The notes beneath the pieces were generated by a model. It searched no databases. It was given only the letters and a program-made list of their open reading frames with translations, and had not been told where the DNA came from. Positions 12,156 to 26,060 of a stretch of 64,000 bases of DNA are shown piece after piece. The DNA is from Calliopsis andreniformis (lineage: Eukaryota > Arthropoda > Insecta > Hymenoptera > Andrenidae). The stretch is taken from positions 310,001 through 374,000 of the forward strand of contig NW_027480599.1 in NCBI RefSeq assembly GCF_051401765.1, written 5' to 3'. The translations under genes were made by a program, and so were the position numbers. Positions within the stretch are counted from its first letter, which is position 1, and every line of letters begins with the position of its first letter.

Positions 12156-15100
12156 CCACAATCCTCAAACCTCAATCCTCATTCCTCAGTCCTCAATCCT
12201 CAATTCTCAATCCTGAATCCTCAGTCCTCAGTCCTCAAACCTCAATCGTCAACCCTCAGCCCCCATCCTCAATCCTCAATCGACAATCCGCAATCCTCAA
12301 CCTTCAATCCTCAATACTCAATCTTCAACCCTCAATCCTCAGTCCTCAAACCTCAATTCTGAATCCTCAATCCTGCATCCTCAATCTTCAGCCCTCAGTC
12401 CTCAACAATCAGTTGTCAATCCTCAACCCCCAATAGAATATCCTCAACACACAGTTTTCAATACTCAATACTCAATCTGCAATCTTCAGATATCTATCCT
12501 CAAACATCAATTCTCATCATTCAACCCTCAACGCTTAGTCCCCAATCCTCAATCTTCAATCCTCAATCCTCAATCCTCAATCCTCGATCCTCAATCTTCA
12601 ATCCTCAATACTCAATCTTCAATCCTCCATCCTCAATCCTCAATCCTCAATCCTCAATCCTCAATTCTCAATCCTCAATGCTCAATCCTCAATCGTCAAT
12701 CCTCAGTCCTCAAACCTTAATCCTGAATCCTCAATCCTGAATCCTCAATCTTCAGCCCTTAGTCCTCAGCAATCAGTTGTGAATCCTCAATCCTCAATAG
12801 AATATCCTCAATTCACAGGTTTCAATACTCAATACACAACCTGCAATCTTCAAATCTCTATCCACAAACATCAATTCTCATCACTCAACCCTCAACACTC
12901 TGTCGGCAATCCTCAATATTCAAACCTCAATCCTCAATCCTCAATCCTCAATCCTCAATCTTCAATCCTCAATACTCAATCTTGAATCCTCAATCCTCAA
13001 TCCTCGGTCCTCAATCCTCAATCGCCAACCTCCAATCCTGAATACTCAATCTTCAATCCTCAATCCTCCATCCTCAATCCTCAATCCTCAGTCCTGATTC
13101 TTCAATCCTCAATACCCAATCCTCAATCTTCAATCCTCAATCCTCGACCCTCAATCCTCAATCCTCGATCCTCAATCATCAATCTTCAACCCTCAGTCCC
13201 CAATCCTCAACCTTCTATCCACAATACTCAGTCCTCAATACTCAATCCTCAATCCTCAATCTTCAATCCTCAACACTCAATCTTCAATCCTCAATCCTGA
13301 ATCCTCAATCCTCAATCATCAATCCTCAATGATCAATCCTCAATCTCCTATACTCAATCCTCAATCCTCAATCCTCAATCCTCAATACTCAACCATCAAT
13401 CCTCAATTCTCAATACTCAATAGAATAGCCTGAATTCTCAGGATTCTATACTCAAACCTCAATCCTCAACCCTCAGCCCTCATTCTCAATCCTCAATCCA
13501 CAATCCTCAAACCTCAATCCTCAACCGTCAGTCCTCGTCCTCAATCCTCAACCCTCAATCCTCATACCTCCCATCTTCAATCATCAACACTGAATCTTCA
13601 ATCCTCAATCCTCAACCCTCAGTGCTCAATCCTCAATCCTCAATATTGAACACTCATCCCTCCACCATCAATCCTCAATACTCAATCATCAATCCTCAAT
13701 TCTCAATACTCAATAGAATATCCTGAATTCTCATGGTTCAGTACTCAATCCACAATATTCAATAATCAAATCTCAATCCACAAACATGAATTCTCAACAC
13801 TCAATCCTCAACGCTCAGACCTGTCTCTTCAATCCTACATCCTCAACCCTCAATCCTCAAGCGTCAATCCTCAATCCTCAATCCTCAACCCTCAATCCTC
13901 AGTCCTCAAACCTCAATCCCGAATCCACAATCCTGAATCCTCCATCTTCAGCCCTCAGTACTCAAAAATCAATTGTCAATCCTCAATCCTCAATAGAATA
14001 TCCTCAATTCACAGTTTTCAATACTCAATCCCCATTCTTCAATCTTCAAATCTCAATCCACAAACATCAATTCTCATCACTCAACCATCAACACTCAGTC
14101 CTCAATCTTCAATCCTCAATCCTCAATCCACAATCTTCAATCCTCAATACTCAATCATCAATCCTCAATCCTCAATTCTCAATATTCAACACACAACCCT
14201 CAGCCATCAATCCTCAATACTCAACCATCAATCCTCAATTCTCAATACTCAATAGAATATCCTGAATTCTCATGGTTCAATGCTCGATCCACAAAATTCA
14301 ATAATCAAACCTCAATCCTCAAACATCAATTCTCAACACTCAATCCTCAATACTTAGTCCTCTCTCTGCAATCCTCCATCCTCAATCCTCAATCCTCAGT
14401 CCTCAATCCTCAATCCTCGATCCTCAATCTTCAATCCTCAATACTCAATCATCAATCCTCCATCCTCAATACTCAATCGTCAGCCCTCAATCCTCAATCG
14501 CCAGGCTTGAATCCTCAATACTCAATCTTCAATCCTCAATCCTCAATCCTCAATCCTCAATCCTCAATCTTCAATCCTCAGTCCCAAATCCTCAATCTTC
14601 AATACTCACACCACAATCCTCAATCTTCAATCCTCAATACTCAGTCTTCAATCCTCAATCCTCAATCCTCAATCCTCAATCCTCATTCTTCAATCCTCAA
14701 TAACCAATCCTCAATCTTCAATCCTCAATCCTCAGTCCTCAATTCTCAATCCTCAATTCTCAATCCTAAGACCTCAAACATCAATACTCAACCCTCAGTC
14801 CTCGTCCTCAATCCACAACCCTCAATCCTCAATCCTCAATCTTCAATTCTCAATCCTCAATCCTCAATCCTCAATCCTCAATCCTCAGTCCTCAGTCCTC
14901 AAACGTCAATCCTGAATCCTCAATCCGGAATCCTCCATCTTCAGCCTTCAGTCCTCAACCCTCAATCCTCAATACTCAATCTTCAATCATCAATACTCAA
15001 TCATCAATCCTCAATCCTCAATCCTCAATCTTCAATCCTCAATCCTCAATATTCAACGCACAACCCTCAACCATCAATCCTCAATACTCAACCATCAATC

Positions 15101-18065
15101 CTCAATTCTCAATACCCAAAAGAATATCCTGAATTCTCATGGTTCAATACTCAATCCACAATATTCAATAATCAAATCTCAATCCTCAAACATCAATTCT
15201 CAACACGCCGTCCTCAACACTCAGTCCTCTCTCTTCAATCCTCCATCCTCAATCCTCAATCTTCAAACCTCAATCCTCAATCCACAATCCTCAATCCTCA
15301 ATCCACAATCTTCAATCCTCAGTCCCAAATCCTCAATCTTCAATACTCAATCCTCAATCCTCAATCTTCAATCCTCAATCCTCAGTCCACAAACCTCAAT
15401 TCTGAATACTCAACCCTGAGTCCTCAATCTTCAGCCCTCAGTCCTCAACAATCAGTAGTCAATCCTCAATCCTCAGTAGAATATCCTCAATACACAGCTT
15501 TCAACACTCAATACTCGATCTGCAATCTTCAAACCACTATCCACAAACATCAATCCTCATCACTCAACCCTCAACACTCAGTCCTCCAATTTCAAACCTC
15601 AATCCTCAATTCGCAATCTGCAATCCTCAGTACTGAACCTTCAATCCTCAATCCTCAATCCTCAATCCTCAATCCTCAATCCTCAATACTCAATCCTCAA
15701 TCCTCAATCCTCAATCCTCAATCTTCAATCCTCAATACTCAATCTTCTATCCTCAATTCTCTATCCTCAATCCTCAATCATCAATCCTCAATCATCAATC
15801 CTCAATCTTCAATACTCAATCCTCAACGCTCAATCCTCAATCCTCAATACTCAATCATCAATCCTCAATTCTCAGTACTCAATAGAATATCCTGAATACT
15901 CAGGATTCTATAGTCAAACCTCAATCCTCAACCCTCAGCCCTCATTCTCAATCCTCAATCCACAATCCTCAAACCTCAATCCTCAACCGTCAGTCCTCGT
16001 CCTCAATCCTCAACCCTCAATCCTCAATCCTCCCATCTTCAATCATCAATACTCAATCTTCAATCCTCAATCCTCAATCCTCAGTCCTCAAACCTCAATC
16101 CTGGATCCTCAATCCTGAATCCTCAATCTTCAGCCCTGTGTCCTCAACAATCAGTTGTCAATCCTCAATCCTCAATAGAATATCCTCAATTCGCAGTTTT
16201 CAATACTCAATACTCAATCTGCAATCTTCAGATCTCTATCCACAAACATCAATTCTTATTACTCAACCCTGAATACTCAGTCCCTAATCCTCAATCCTCA
16301 ATCGTCAATCCTCAATCCGCAATCCTCAATCCTCAATCCTCAATCTTAATCTTCAATCCTCAATACTCAATCTTCAATCCTCAATCCTCAATCCTCAATC
16401 CTCAATCCTCAATCTTCAATCCTCAATACTCAATCTTCAATCCTCAATCCTCAATCCTCAATCCTCAATCCTCAATCCTCAATCCTCAATCGTCAATCTT
16501 CAATCCTCAATACTCAATCTTCAATCCTCAATCCTCAATCCTCAATCCTCAATCCTCAATCCTCATTCTTCAATCCTCAATCTTCAATGCTCAATCGTCA
16601 ATCCTCAATCCTCAATCCTCAATCCTCAATCCTCAATCCTCAATCCTCAGTCCTCAAACCTCAATCCTGAATCCCCGACCTGAATCCTCAATCTTCAGCA
16701 CTCAGTCCTCTACAATCAGTTGTCAATCCTCAGTCCTCAATAGAATATCATCAATTCACAGTTTTCATTACTCAATACTCAATATGCAATCTTCAAATCT
16801 CTATCCACAAACATCAATTCTCATCACTCAACCCTCAACACTCAGTCCCCAATCCTCAGTATTCAATCCTCAATCCTCAATCCTCAATCCACAATCCTCA
16901 ACGTTCAATCCTCAATACTCAATCTTCAATGCTCATTCCTCAATCCTCTATCCTCAATACTCAACCCTCAATCGTCAATCTTCAATCCTCAATACTCAAT
17001 CTTCAATCCTCAATCCTCAATCCTCGGTCCTCAATCCTCAATCGTCAATCTCCAATCCTGAATACTCAATCTTCAATCCTCAATCCTCAATCCTCAATCC
17101 TCAATCCTCAATCCTCAATCCTCAATCCTCAATCCTCATTCTTCAATCCTCAATACCCAATCCTCAATCTTCAATCCTCAATACTCAATCTTCAATCCTT
17201 AATCCTCAATTCTCAATCCTCAATGCTCAATACTCAATCGTCAATACTCAATCCCCAATCCTCAATCTTCAATCCTCAATCCTCGATCCTCAATCGTCAA
17301 TCCTCAATCTTCAATCCTCAATACTCAATCTTCAATCCTCAATCCTCAACCCTCAATCCTCAACCCTCAATCCTCAATCCTCAATCTTCAATCCTCAATA
17401 CTCAAACTGCAATCCTCAATCCTCAATCTTCAATCCTCAATCCTCAATTCTCAATCCTCAATCATCAATCTTCAATCCTCAGACCTCAATCAGCAATACT
17501 CGACCGTCAGGCCTCGTCCTCAATCCACAAGCTTCAATACTCAATCCTCAATTTTCAATCATCAATATTCAATCTTCAGTCCTCAATCCTCAATCCTCAA
17601 TCCTCAATCCTCAATCCTCATTCGTCAACCTTCAATCCTCAATACTCAATCTTCAATCCTCAATCCTCAATCCTCAATCCTCAATCCTCAATCCTCAATG
17701 CTCATTCTTCAATCCTCAATCTTCAATGCTCAATCTTCAATCCTCAATCCTCAATCCTCAATCCTCAATCCTCAATCCTCAATCCTCAATCCTCAATCCT
17801 CAGTCCTCAAACCTCAATCCTGAATCCCCGATCCTGAATCCTCAATCTTCAGCACTCAGTCCTCTACAATCAGTTGTCAATCCTCAATCCTCAATAGAAT
17901 ATCATCAATTCACAGTTTTCATTACTCAATACTCAAACTGCAATCTTCAAATCTCTATCCACAAACATCAATTCTCATCTCTCAACCCTCAACAGTCAGT
18001 CCCCAATCCTCAATATTCAATCCTCAATCCTCAATCCTCAATCCACAATCCTCAACGTTCAATCC
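12155..18065. repeat. Alpha segment, copy 2
   Basis: This is the partner of 5095-11,005. The copy lacks the 1-bp insertion near 8097, so its forward open frame runs on to 15,895, whereas in copy 1 the same frame closes at 8112. It shares with copy 1 the loss of one T in the GACCTG block (9618-9623 and 16,677-16,682), where other copies read GATCCTG, so that loss predates the duplication. Similarity to copy 1 stops at about 18,065, where copy 2 reads AATCCCC and continues into beta-type sequence. Module 1 copies are at 12,435, 12,799, 13,995, 15,478, 16,177, 16,742 and 17,896. Confidence 0.88.
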
Positions 18066-20505
18066 CCAATACTCAATCTTCAATGCTCATTCCTCAATCC
18101 TCAATCCTCAATTCTCAATCCTCAATCGTCAATCTTCAATCCTCAATACTCAATCTTCAATCCTCAATCCTCAATCCTCGGTCATCAATCCTAAATCGTC
18201 AATCTCCAATCCTGAATACTCAATCTTCAATCCTCAATCCTCAATCCTCAATCCTCAATCCTCAATCCTCAATCCTCATACTTCAATCCTCAATACCCAA
18301 TCCTCAATCTTCAATCCTCAATCCTCAATCCTCAATTCTCAATCCTCAATCCTCAGTCCTCAGTCCTCAAACCTCAATCCTCAACCCCCAGCCCTCATCC
18401 TCAATCCTCAATCATCAATCCTCAATCCTCAACCTTCAATCCTCAATCTTCAATCCTCAATCCTCAATCCTCAATACTCAATCTTCAATCCTTAGTACTG
18501 AATCTTCAATCCTCAATTCTCAATCCTCAATACTCAATCCTCAATCCTCAATCTTCAATCATTAATATTCAATCTTCAATCCTCAATCCTCAATCCTCAA
18601 ACCTCCACCATCAATCCTCAATGTTCAATCCTCAATACCCAATCCTCAGTCTTCAACCCTCAATCCTCAATCCTCAATCCTCAATCCTCAATACTCAGTC
18701 CTCAATCCTCAATCTTCAATCCTCAATACTCAACCTTCAATCCTCAATCCTCAATCCTCAATACTCAATCTTCAATCCTTAATACTGAATCTTCAATCCT
18801 CAATTCTCAATCCTCAATCCTCTATCCTCATTCTTCAATCCTCAACACCCAATCCTCAATCATCAATCCTCAATGTTCAATCCGCAATACCCAATCCTCA
18901 TTCTTCAATCCTCAACCCTCAATCCTCAATCCTCAATCCTCAATCCTCCGTCTTCGATCCTCAATACTCAATCTTCAATCCTCAATCCTCAATCCTCAAT
19001 CCTCAATCCTCAATCCACATTCTTCAATCCTCAACACCCAATCCTCAATCTTCAACCCTCAATCCTCAGTCCTCAATTCTCAATCCTCAATCCTCAATCC
19101 TCAGACCTCAAACATCAATACTCAACCCTCAGTCCTCGTCCTCAATTAACAACCCTTAATCCTCGATCCTCAATCTTCAATCATCAATATTCAATCTTCA
19201 ATCCTGAATCCTCAATTCTCAATACTCAATCCACAATCCTCAATGTTCAATCCTCAACACCCAAACCTCAATCTTCAATCCTCAATCCTCAATCCTCAAT
19301 CCTCAATCCTCAATCCTCAAACCTCAATCCTGAATCCTCAGTCTTCAGCCCTCAGTCCTCAACAATCAGTTGTCAATCCTCAAGCCTCAATAGAATATCC
19401 TCAATTCACAGGTTTCAATACTCAATACTCAACCTGAAGTCTTCAAATCTCTATCCACAAACATCAATTCTCATCACTCAACCCTCAACACTCAGACCCC
19501 AATCCTCAATCTTCAATCGTCAATCCTCAATCGTCAATCCTCATTCTTCAACACTCAATACCCAATCCTCAATTTTCAATCCTCAATACTCAATCCTCAA
19601 CTCTCAATCCTCAATCCTCAGTCCTCAATCCTCAATTCTCGATCCTCAATCCTCAGTCCTCAGTCCTCAAACCTCAATCCTCAACCCTCAGCCCTCATCC
19701 TCAATCCTCAATCGACACTCCGCAATCTTCAATCTTCAATCCTCAATACTCAATCTTCAATCCTCAATCCTCAGTCCTCAAACCTCAGTTCTGAATCCTC
19801 AATCCTGAGTCCTCAACCTTCAGCCCTCAGACCACAACAATCAGTAGTCAATCCTCAATCCTCAATAGAATATCCTCAATTCACAGTTTTCAATACTCAA
19901 TAGTCAATCTGCAATCTTCAAACCTCTATCCACAAACACCAATTCTCATCACTCAACCCTCAACACTCAGTCCTCGATGTTCAATCGTCAATCCTCTATT
20001 CTCAATCTTCAATCCTCAATACTAAATCTTCAGTCCTCAACCCTCAATCCTCAATCTTCAATCCTCAACTCTGAATCTTCAATCCTCAATCCTGAATCCT
20101 CAATCCTCAACCATCAGTCCTCAATCATCAACCCTCAATCTTCTATACTCAATCCTCAATCCTCAATCCTCAATCCTCAATACTCATTCATCAACCCTCA
20201 ATTCTCAATACTCAATAGAATAGCCTGAATTCTCAGGATTCTATACTCAAACATCAATCCTCAACCCTCAGCCCTCATTCTCAATCCTCGACCCACAATC
20301 CTCAAACCTCAATCCTCAGCCGTCAGTCCTCGTCCTCAATCCTCAACCCTCAATCCTCATTCCTCCCATCTTCAATCATCAATACTGAATCTTCAATCCT
20401 CAACCCTCAATCCTCAATGCTCAATCCTCAATCCTCAATTTTCAACACTCATCCCTCAACCATCAATCCTCAATACTCAATTATCAATCCTCAATTCTCA
20501 ATACT
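18065..20505. repeat. Beta segment, copy 1
   Basis: Landmarks match 36.3-39.05 kb at an offset of 18,551 (18565/37116 and 18873/37424), rising by 14 bp further right (19,392/37,957). The shared block actually begins inside alpha copy 2 at about 17.7 kb, so alpha and beta overlap here. It contains the TAACAACCCTTAATCC landmark (19,146), module 1 copies at 19,392 ('CAGGTTTCA' subtype) and 19,867, and a module 2 copy near 20,217. Other beta copies are at 43.0-44.5, 51.7-54.5 and 57.95-60.5 kb. Confidence 0.82.
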
Positions 20506-22050
20506 CAATAGAATATCCTGAATTCTCATGGTCCAGTACTCAATCCACATTATTCAATAATCAAATCTCAATCCACAACCATGAATTATCAGCACTCAAT
20601 CCTCAACACTCAGACCTCTCTCCTCAATCCTCCATCGTCAACCCTCAATCCTCAAGCGCCAATGCTCAATCCTCAATCCTCAACCCTCAATCCTCAGTCC
20701 TCAAACCTCAATCCCGAATCCACAATCCTGAATCCTCAATCTTCAGCCCTCAGTCCTCAAAAATCAATTGTCAATCCTCAATCCTCAATAGAATATCTTC
20801 AATTCACAGTTTTCAATACTCAATCCCCATTCTGCAATATTCAAATCTCAATCCACAAACATGAATTCTCATCACTCAACCCTCAACACTCAGTCCTCAA
20901 TCTTCAATCCTCAATTCTCAATCCTCAATCTTCAATCCTCAATACACAATCTTCAATACTCACTCCTCAATTCTCAATCCTCAATGCTCAATCCTCAATC
21001 GTCAATCCTCAACCCCAATCCTCAATCTTCAATCCTCAATCCTCAATCCTTAATACTCAATCCTCAATCTTCAATCCTCAATACTCAATCTTCAATCCTC
21101 AATCATCAATCCTCAATCCTCAATCCTCAACCCTAAATTATCAATGTTCAATCCTCAATACCCAATCCTCAGTCTTCAATCCTCAGTCCTCAATCCTCAA
21201 TCCTCAATCCTCAATCCTCAGTCCTCAAACCTCAATCCTGAATCCTCAATCCTGAATCCTCAATCTTCAGCCCTGAGTCCTCAAAAATCAGTCGCCAATT
21301 CTCAATCCTCAATAGAATATCCTCAATTCACAGTCTTCAATACTCAATACTCAATCTGCAATCTTCAGATCTCTACCCGCAAACATCAATTCTCATCACT
21401 CAACCCTCAATACTCAGTACCCGATCCTCAATCTTCAATCCTCAATCCTCAATCCTCAATCCTCAATCTTAAAATTCAATCCTCAATATTCAATCTTCAA
21501 TCCTCAATCCACAATCCTCAATCCTCAATCATCAACCCTCAGTCCCAAACCCTCAATCTTCAATACTCAATCGTCGATCCCCTATCTTCAATCCTCAATC
21601 CACAATCCTCAATCCTCAATCCTCAATCCTCAATCTTCAATCCTCAGTCCCAAATCCTCAATCTTCAATACTCACACCTCAATCCTTAATCTTCAAGCCT
21701 CAATACTCAGTCTTCAATCCTCAATCCTCAATCCTCAATCCTCAATCCTCATTCTTCAATCCTCAATACCCAATCCTCAATCTTCAGTCCTCAATCCTCA
21801 GTCCTCAATTCTCAATCCTCAATTCTCAATCCTAAGACCTCAAACATCAATACTCAACCCTCAGTCCTCGTCCTCAATCCACAAACCTCAATACTAAATC
21901 CTCAATCTTCAATTCTCAATCCTCAATCCTCAATCCTCAATCCTCAATCCTCAGTCCTCAGTCCTCAAACGTCAATCCTGAATCCTCAATCCGGAATCCT
22001 CCATCTTCAGCCTTCTGTCCTCAACCCTCAATCCTCAATCCTCAATCCTC
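20505..22050. repeat. Epsilon segment, copy 2
   Basis: It starts with module 3 (about 20,511) followed by module 1 copies at 20,790 and 21,314. The next epsilon copy (30.9-32.4 kb) matches at an offset of 10,260 (21144/31404), including the AACCCTAAATTATCAATG landmark and the TCTTAAAATTC slip. Near 22.0 kb it passes into sequence of the 9.6-kb type. Confidence 0.82.
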
Positions 22051-25000
22051 AATCCTCAATCCTCAGTCCTCAAACCTCAATCCTGAATCCCCGATCCTGA
22101 ATCCTCAATCTTCAGCACTCAGTCCTCTACAATCAGTTGTCAATCCTCAGTCCTCAATAGAATATCATCAATTGACAGTTTTCATTACTCAATACTCAAT
22201 ATGCAATCTTCAAATCTCTATCCACAAACATCAATTCTCATCACTCAACCGTCAACACTCAGTCCCCAATCCTCAGTATTCAATCCTCAATCCTCAATCC
22301 TCAATCCACAATCCTCAACGTTCAATCCTCAATACTCAATCTTCAATGCTCATTCCTCAATCCTCTATCCTCAATACTCAACCCTCAATCGTCAATCTTC
22401 AATCCTCAATACTCAATCTTCAATCCTCAATCCTCAATCCTCGGTCCTCAATCCTCAATCGTCAATCTCCAATCCTGTATACTCAATCTTCAATCCTCAA
22501 TCCTCAATCCTCAATCCTCAATCCTCAATCCTCATTCTTCAATCCTCAATACCCAATCCTCAATCTTCAATCCTCAATACTCAATCTTCAATCCTTAATC
22601 CTCAATTCTCAATCCTCAATGCTCAATACTCAATCGTCAATCCTCAATCCCCAATCCTCAATCTTCAATCCTCAATCCTCAATCCTCAATCCTCAATCCT
22701 CAATCTTCAATCCTCAATACTCAATCTTCAATCCTCAATCCTCAATCCTCAATCCCCAATCCTCAATCCTCAATCCTCATTCTTCAATCCTCAATACCGA
22801 ATCTTCAATCTTCAATCCTCAATCCTCAATCCTCAATTCTCATCCTCAATCCTCAATCCTCAGACCTCAAACATCAATACTCAACCCTCAGTCCTCGTCC
22901 TCAGTCCACAACCCTCAATCCTCAAACCTCAATCCTCAACTCCCAATCCTCAATCTTCAATCCTCAATCCTCAGTCCTCAATTCTCAATCCTCAATCCTC
23001 AATCCTCAGACCTCAAACATCAATACTCCACCCTCAGTCCTCGTCCTCAATCCACAACCCTCAATCCTCTATCCTCAATATTCAATCATCAATTTTCAAT
23101 CATCAATCCTCAATCCTCAATCCTCAATACTCAATCCTCAATCCTCAATTCTCAATCCTCAATGCTCAATACTCAATCGTCAATCCTCAATCCCCAATCC
23201 TCAATCTTCAATCCTCAATCCTCAATCCTCGAACCTCAATCCCCAACCGTCAGTCCTCATCCTCAAACCTCAACCCTCAATCCTCAATCCTCAATCTTCA
23301 ATCATCAATACTCAATCTTCAATCCTCAATCCTCAATCCTCAATCCTCAGTCCTCAATCCTCAACCTTCAATCGTCAATACTCAATCTGCAATCCTCAAT
23401 CCTCAGTCCTCACTCCTCATTCCTCATTCTTCAATCCTCAATACCGAATCCTCAATCTTCAATCCTCAATCCTCAATCCACAATCCTCAAACCTCAATCC
23501 TCATTCCTCAGTCCTCAATCCTCAATTCTCAATCCTGAATCCTCAGTCCTCAGTCCTCAAACCTCAATCGTCAACCCTCAGCCCCCATCCTCAATCCTCA
23601 ATCGACAATCCGCAATCCTCAACCTTCAATCCTCAATACTCAATCTTCAACCCTCAATCCTCAGTCCTCAAACCTCAATTCTGAATCCTCAATCCTGCAT
23701 CCTCAATCTTCAGCCCTCAGTCCTCAACAATCAGTTGTCAATCCTCAACCCCCAATAGAATATCCTCAACACACAGTTTTCAATACTCAATACTCAATCT
23801 GCAATCTTCAGATATCTATCCTCAAACATCAATTCTCATCATTCAACCCTCAACGCTTAGTCCCCAATCCTCAATCTTCAATCCTCAATCCTCAATCCTC
23901 AATCCTCGATCCTCAATCTTCAATCCTCAATACTCAATCTTCAATCCTCCATCCTCAATCCTCAATCCTCAATCCTCAATCCTCAATTCTCAATCCTCAA
24001 TGCTCAATCCTCAATCGTCAATCCTCAGTCCTCAAACCTTAATCCTGAATCCTCAATCCTGAATCCTCAATCTTCAGCCCTTAGTCCTCAGCAATCAGTT
24101 GTGAATCCTCAATCCTCAATAGAATATCCTCCATTCACAGGTTTCAATACTCAATACACAACATGCAATCTTCAAATCTCTATCCACAAACATCAATTCT
24201 CATCACTCAACCCTCAACACTCTGTCGCCAATCCTCAATATTCAAACCTCAATCCTCAATCCTCAATCCTCAATCCACAATCTTCAATCTTCAATACTCA
24301 ATCTTCAATCCTCAATCCTCAATCCTCGGTCCTCAATCCTCAATCGCCAACCTCCAATCCTGAATACTCAATCTTCAATCTACAATCCTCGACCCTCAAT
24401 CCTCAATCCTCGATCCTCAATCATCAATCTTCAACCCTCAGTCCCCAATCCTCAACCTTCTATCCACAATACTCAGTCCTCAATACTCAATCCTCAATCC
24501 TCAATCTTCAATCCTCAACACTCAATCTTCAATCCTCAATCCTGAATCCTCAATCCTCAATCATCAATCCTCAATCATCAATCCTCAATCTTCTATACTC
24601 AATCCTCAATCCTCAATCCTCAATCCTCAATACTCAACCATCAACCCTCAATTCTCAATACTCAATAGAATAGCCTGAATTCTCAGGATTCTATACTCAA
24701 ACCTCAATCCTCAACCCTCATCCCTCATTCTCAATCCTCAATCCACAATCCTCAAACCTCAATCCTCAACCGTCAGTCCTCGTCCTCAATCCTCAACCCT
24801 CAATCCTCATTCCTCCCATCTTCAATCATCAACACTGAATCTTCAATCCTCAATCCTCAACCCTCAGTGCTCAATCCTCAATCCTCAATATTGAACACTC
24901 ATCCCTCCACCATCAATCCTCAATACTCAATCATCAATCCTCAATTCTCAATACTCAATAGAATATCCTGAATTCTCATGGTTCAGTACTCAATCCACAA

Positions 25001-25570
25001 TATTCAATAATCAAATCTCAATCCACAAACATGAATTCTCAACACTCAATCCTCAACGCTCAGACCTGTCTCTTCAATCCTACATCCTCAACCCTCAATC
25101 CTCAAGCGTCAATCCTCAATCCTCAATCCTCAATCCTCAACCCTCAATCCTCAGTCCTCAAACCTCAATCCCGAATCCACAATCCTGAATCCTCAATCTT
25201 CAGCCCTCAGTACTCAAAAATCAATTGTCAATCCTCAATCCTCAATAGAATATCCTCAATTCACATTTTTCAATACTCAATCCCCATTCTTCAATCTTCA
25301 AATCTCAATCCACAAACATCAATTCTCATCACTCAACCATCAACACTCAGTCCTCAATCTTCAATCCTCAATCCTCAATCCTCAATCTTCAATCCTCAAT
25401 ACTCAATCATCAATCCTCAATCCTCAATTCTCAATATTCAACACACAACCCTCAGCCATCAATCCTCAATACTCAACCATCAATCCTCAATTCTCAATAC
25501 TCAATAGAATATCCTGAATTCTCATGGTTCAATGCTCGATCCACAAAATTCAATAATCAAACCTCAATCC
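22050..25570. repeat. Second copy of the 10.8-14.3 kb interval
   Basis: The interval repeats 10.8-14.3 kb at an offset of 11,322, shown by 12436/23758 and 12779/24101. At about 24,380 it loses 77 bp (11 heptamers), giving an offset of 11,245 (13786/25031). One extra heptamer follows in the run after GCGTCAATCC. The first 200-300 bp match the 9.6-9.8 kb version better than the 10.8-kb version (CAGTCCTCAATAG, CAATATGC, CAGTATTC), so the left end looks mosaic. Module 1 copies are at 22,159, 23,757, 24,121 and 25,247. Confidence 0.83.
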
Positions 25571-26060
25571 TCAAACCTCGATCCTCAATCCTCAATCATC
25601 AATATTCAATCTTCAGTCCTCAATCCTCAATTCTCAATCCTCAATACTCAATCTTCAATCCCCCATCCTCAATCCTCAATCCTCAACCCTCAATCCTCAA
25701 TCGCCAGGCTTGAATCCTCAATACTCAATCTTCTATCCTCAATCCTCAAGCCTCATTCCTCAATCCTCATTCTTCAACACTCAATACCCAATCCTCAATT
25801 TTCAATCCTCAATACTCAATCCTCAACTCTCAATCCTCAATCCTCAGTCCTCAATCCTCAATTCTCGATCCTCAATCCTCAGTCCTCAGTCCTCAAACCT
25901 CAATCCTCAGTCCTCAAACCTCAGTTCTGAATCGTCAATCCTGAGTCCTCAACCTTCAGCCCTCAGACCACAACAATCAGTAGTCAATCCTCAATCCTCA
26001 ATAGAATATCCTCAATTCACAGTTTTGAAAACTCAATAGTCAATCTGCAATCTTCAAACC
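25570..26060. repeat. Delta fragment between two copies of the same gamma flank
   Basis: This 490-bp piece matches about 28.49-28.96 kb at an offset of 2,922 (25930/28852 and 26039/28961) and includes the GAAAACTCAATAG subtype of module 1 (26,003). The gamma-type sequence just before it (about 25.31-25.57 kb) is repeated just after it (about 26.07-26.33 kb) exactly 756 bp on, which is 108 heptamers. It reads as a delta fragment embedded in a duplicated gamma flank. Confidence 0.78.

Noticed and set aside
9725..12436. A 903-codon + strand open frame, and dozens of others of 64-593 codons
   Set aside because: All encode the same drifting SILNPQS period, overlap in two or three frames, start at chance ATG variants (TCAATGC, CATGAATTC) and end at chance stop variants. 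No gene-like codon bias, promoter, splice or domain pattern is seen. They follow from a 7-bp repeat without forward stops.
14507..15895. A 462-codon frame that looks like an intact version of the frame broken at 8112
   Set aside because: The difference is a 1-bp length change in a module 3 copy (CCACAATATT against CCACTTATATT). Without evidence of coding this is a neutral indel between duplicates, not a pseudogene and functional gene pair.
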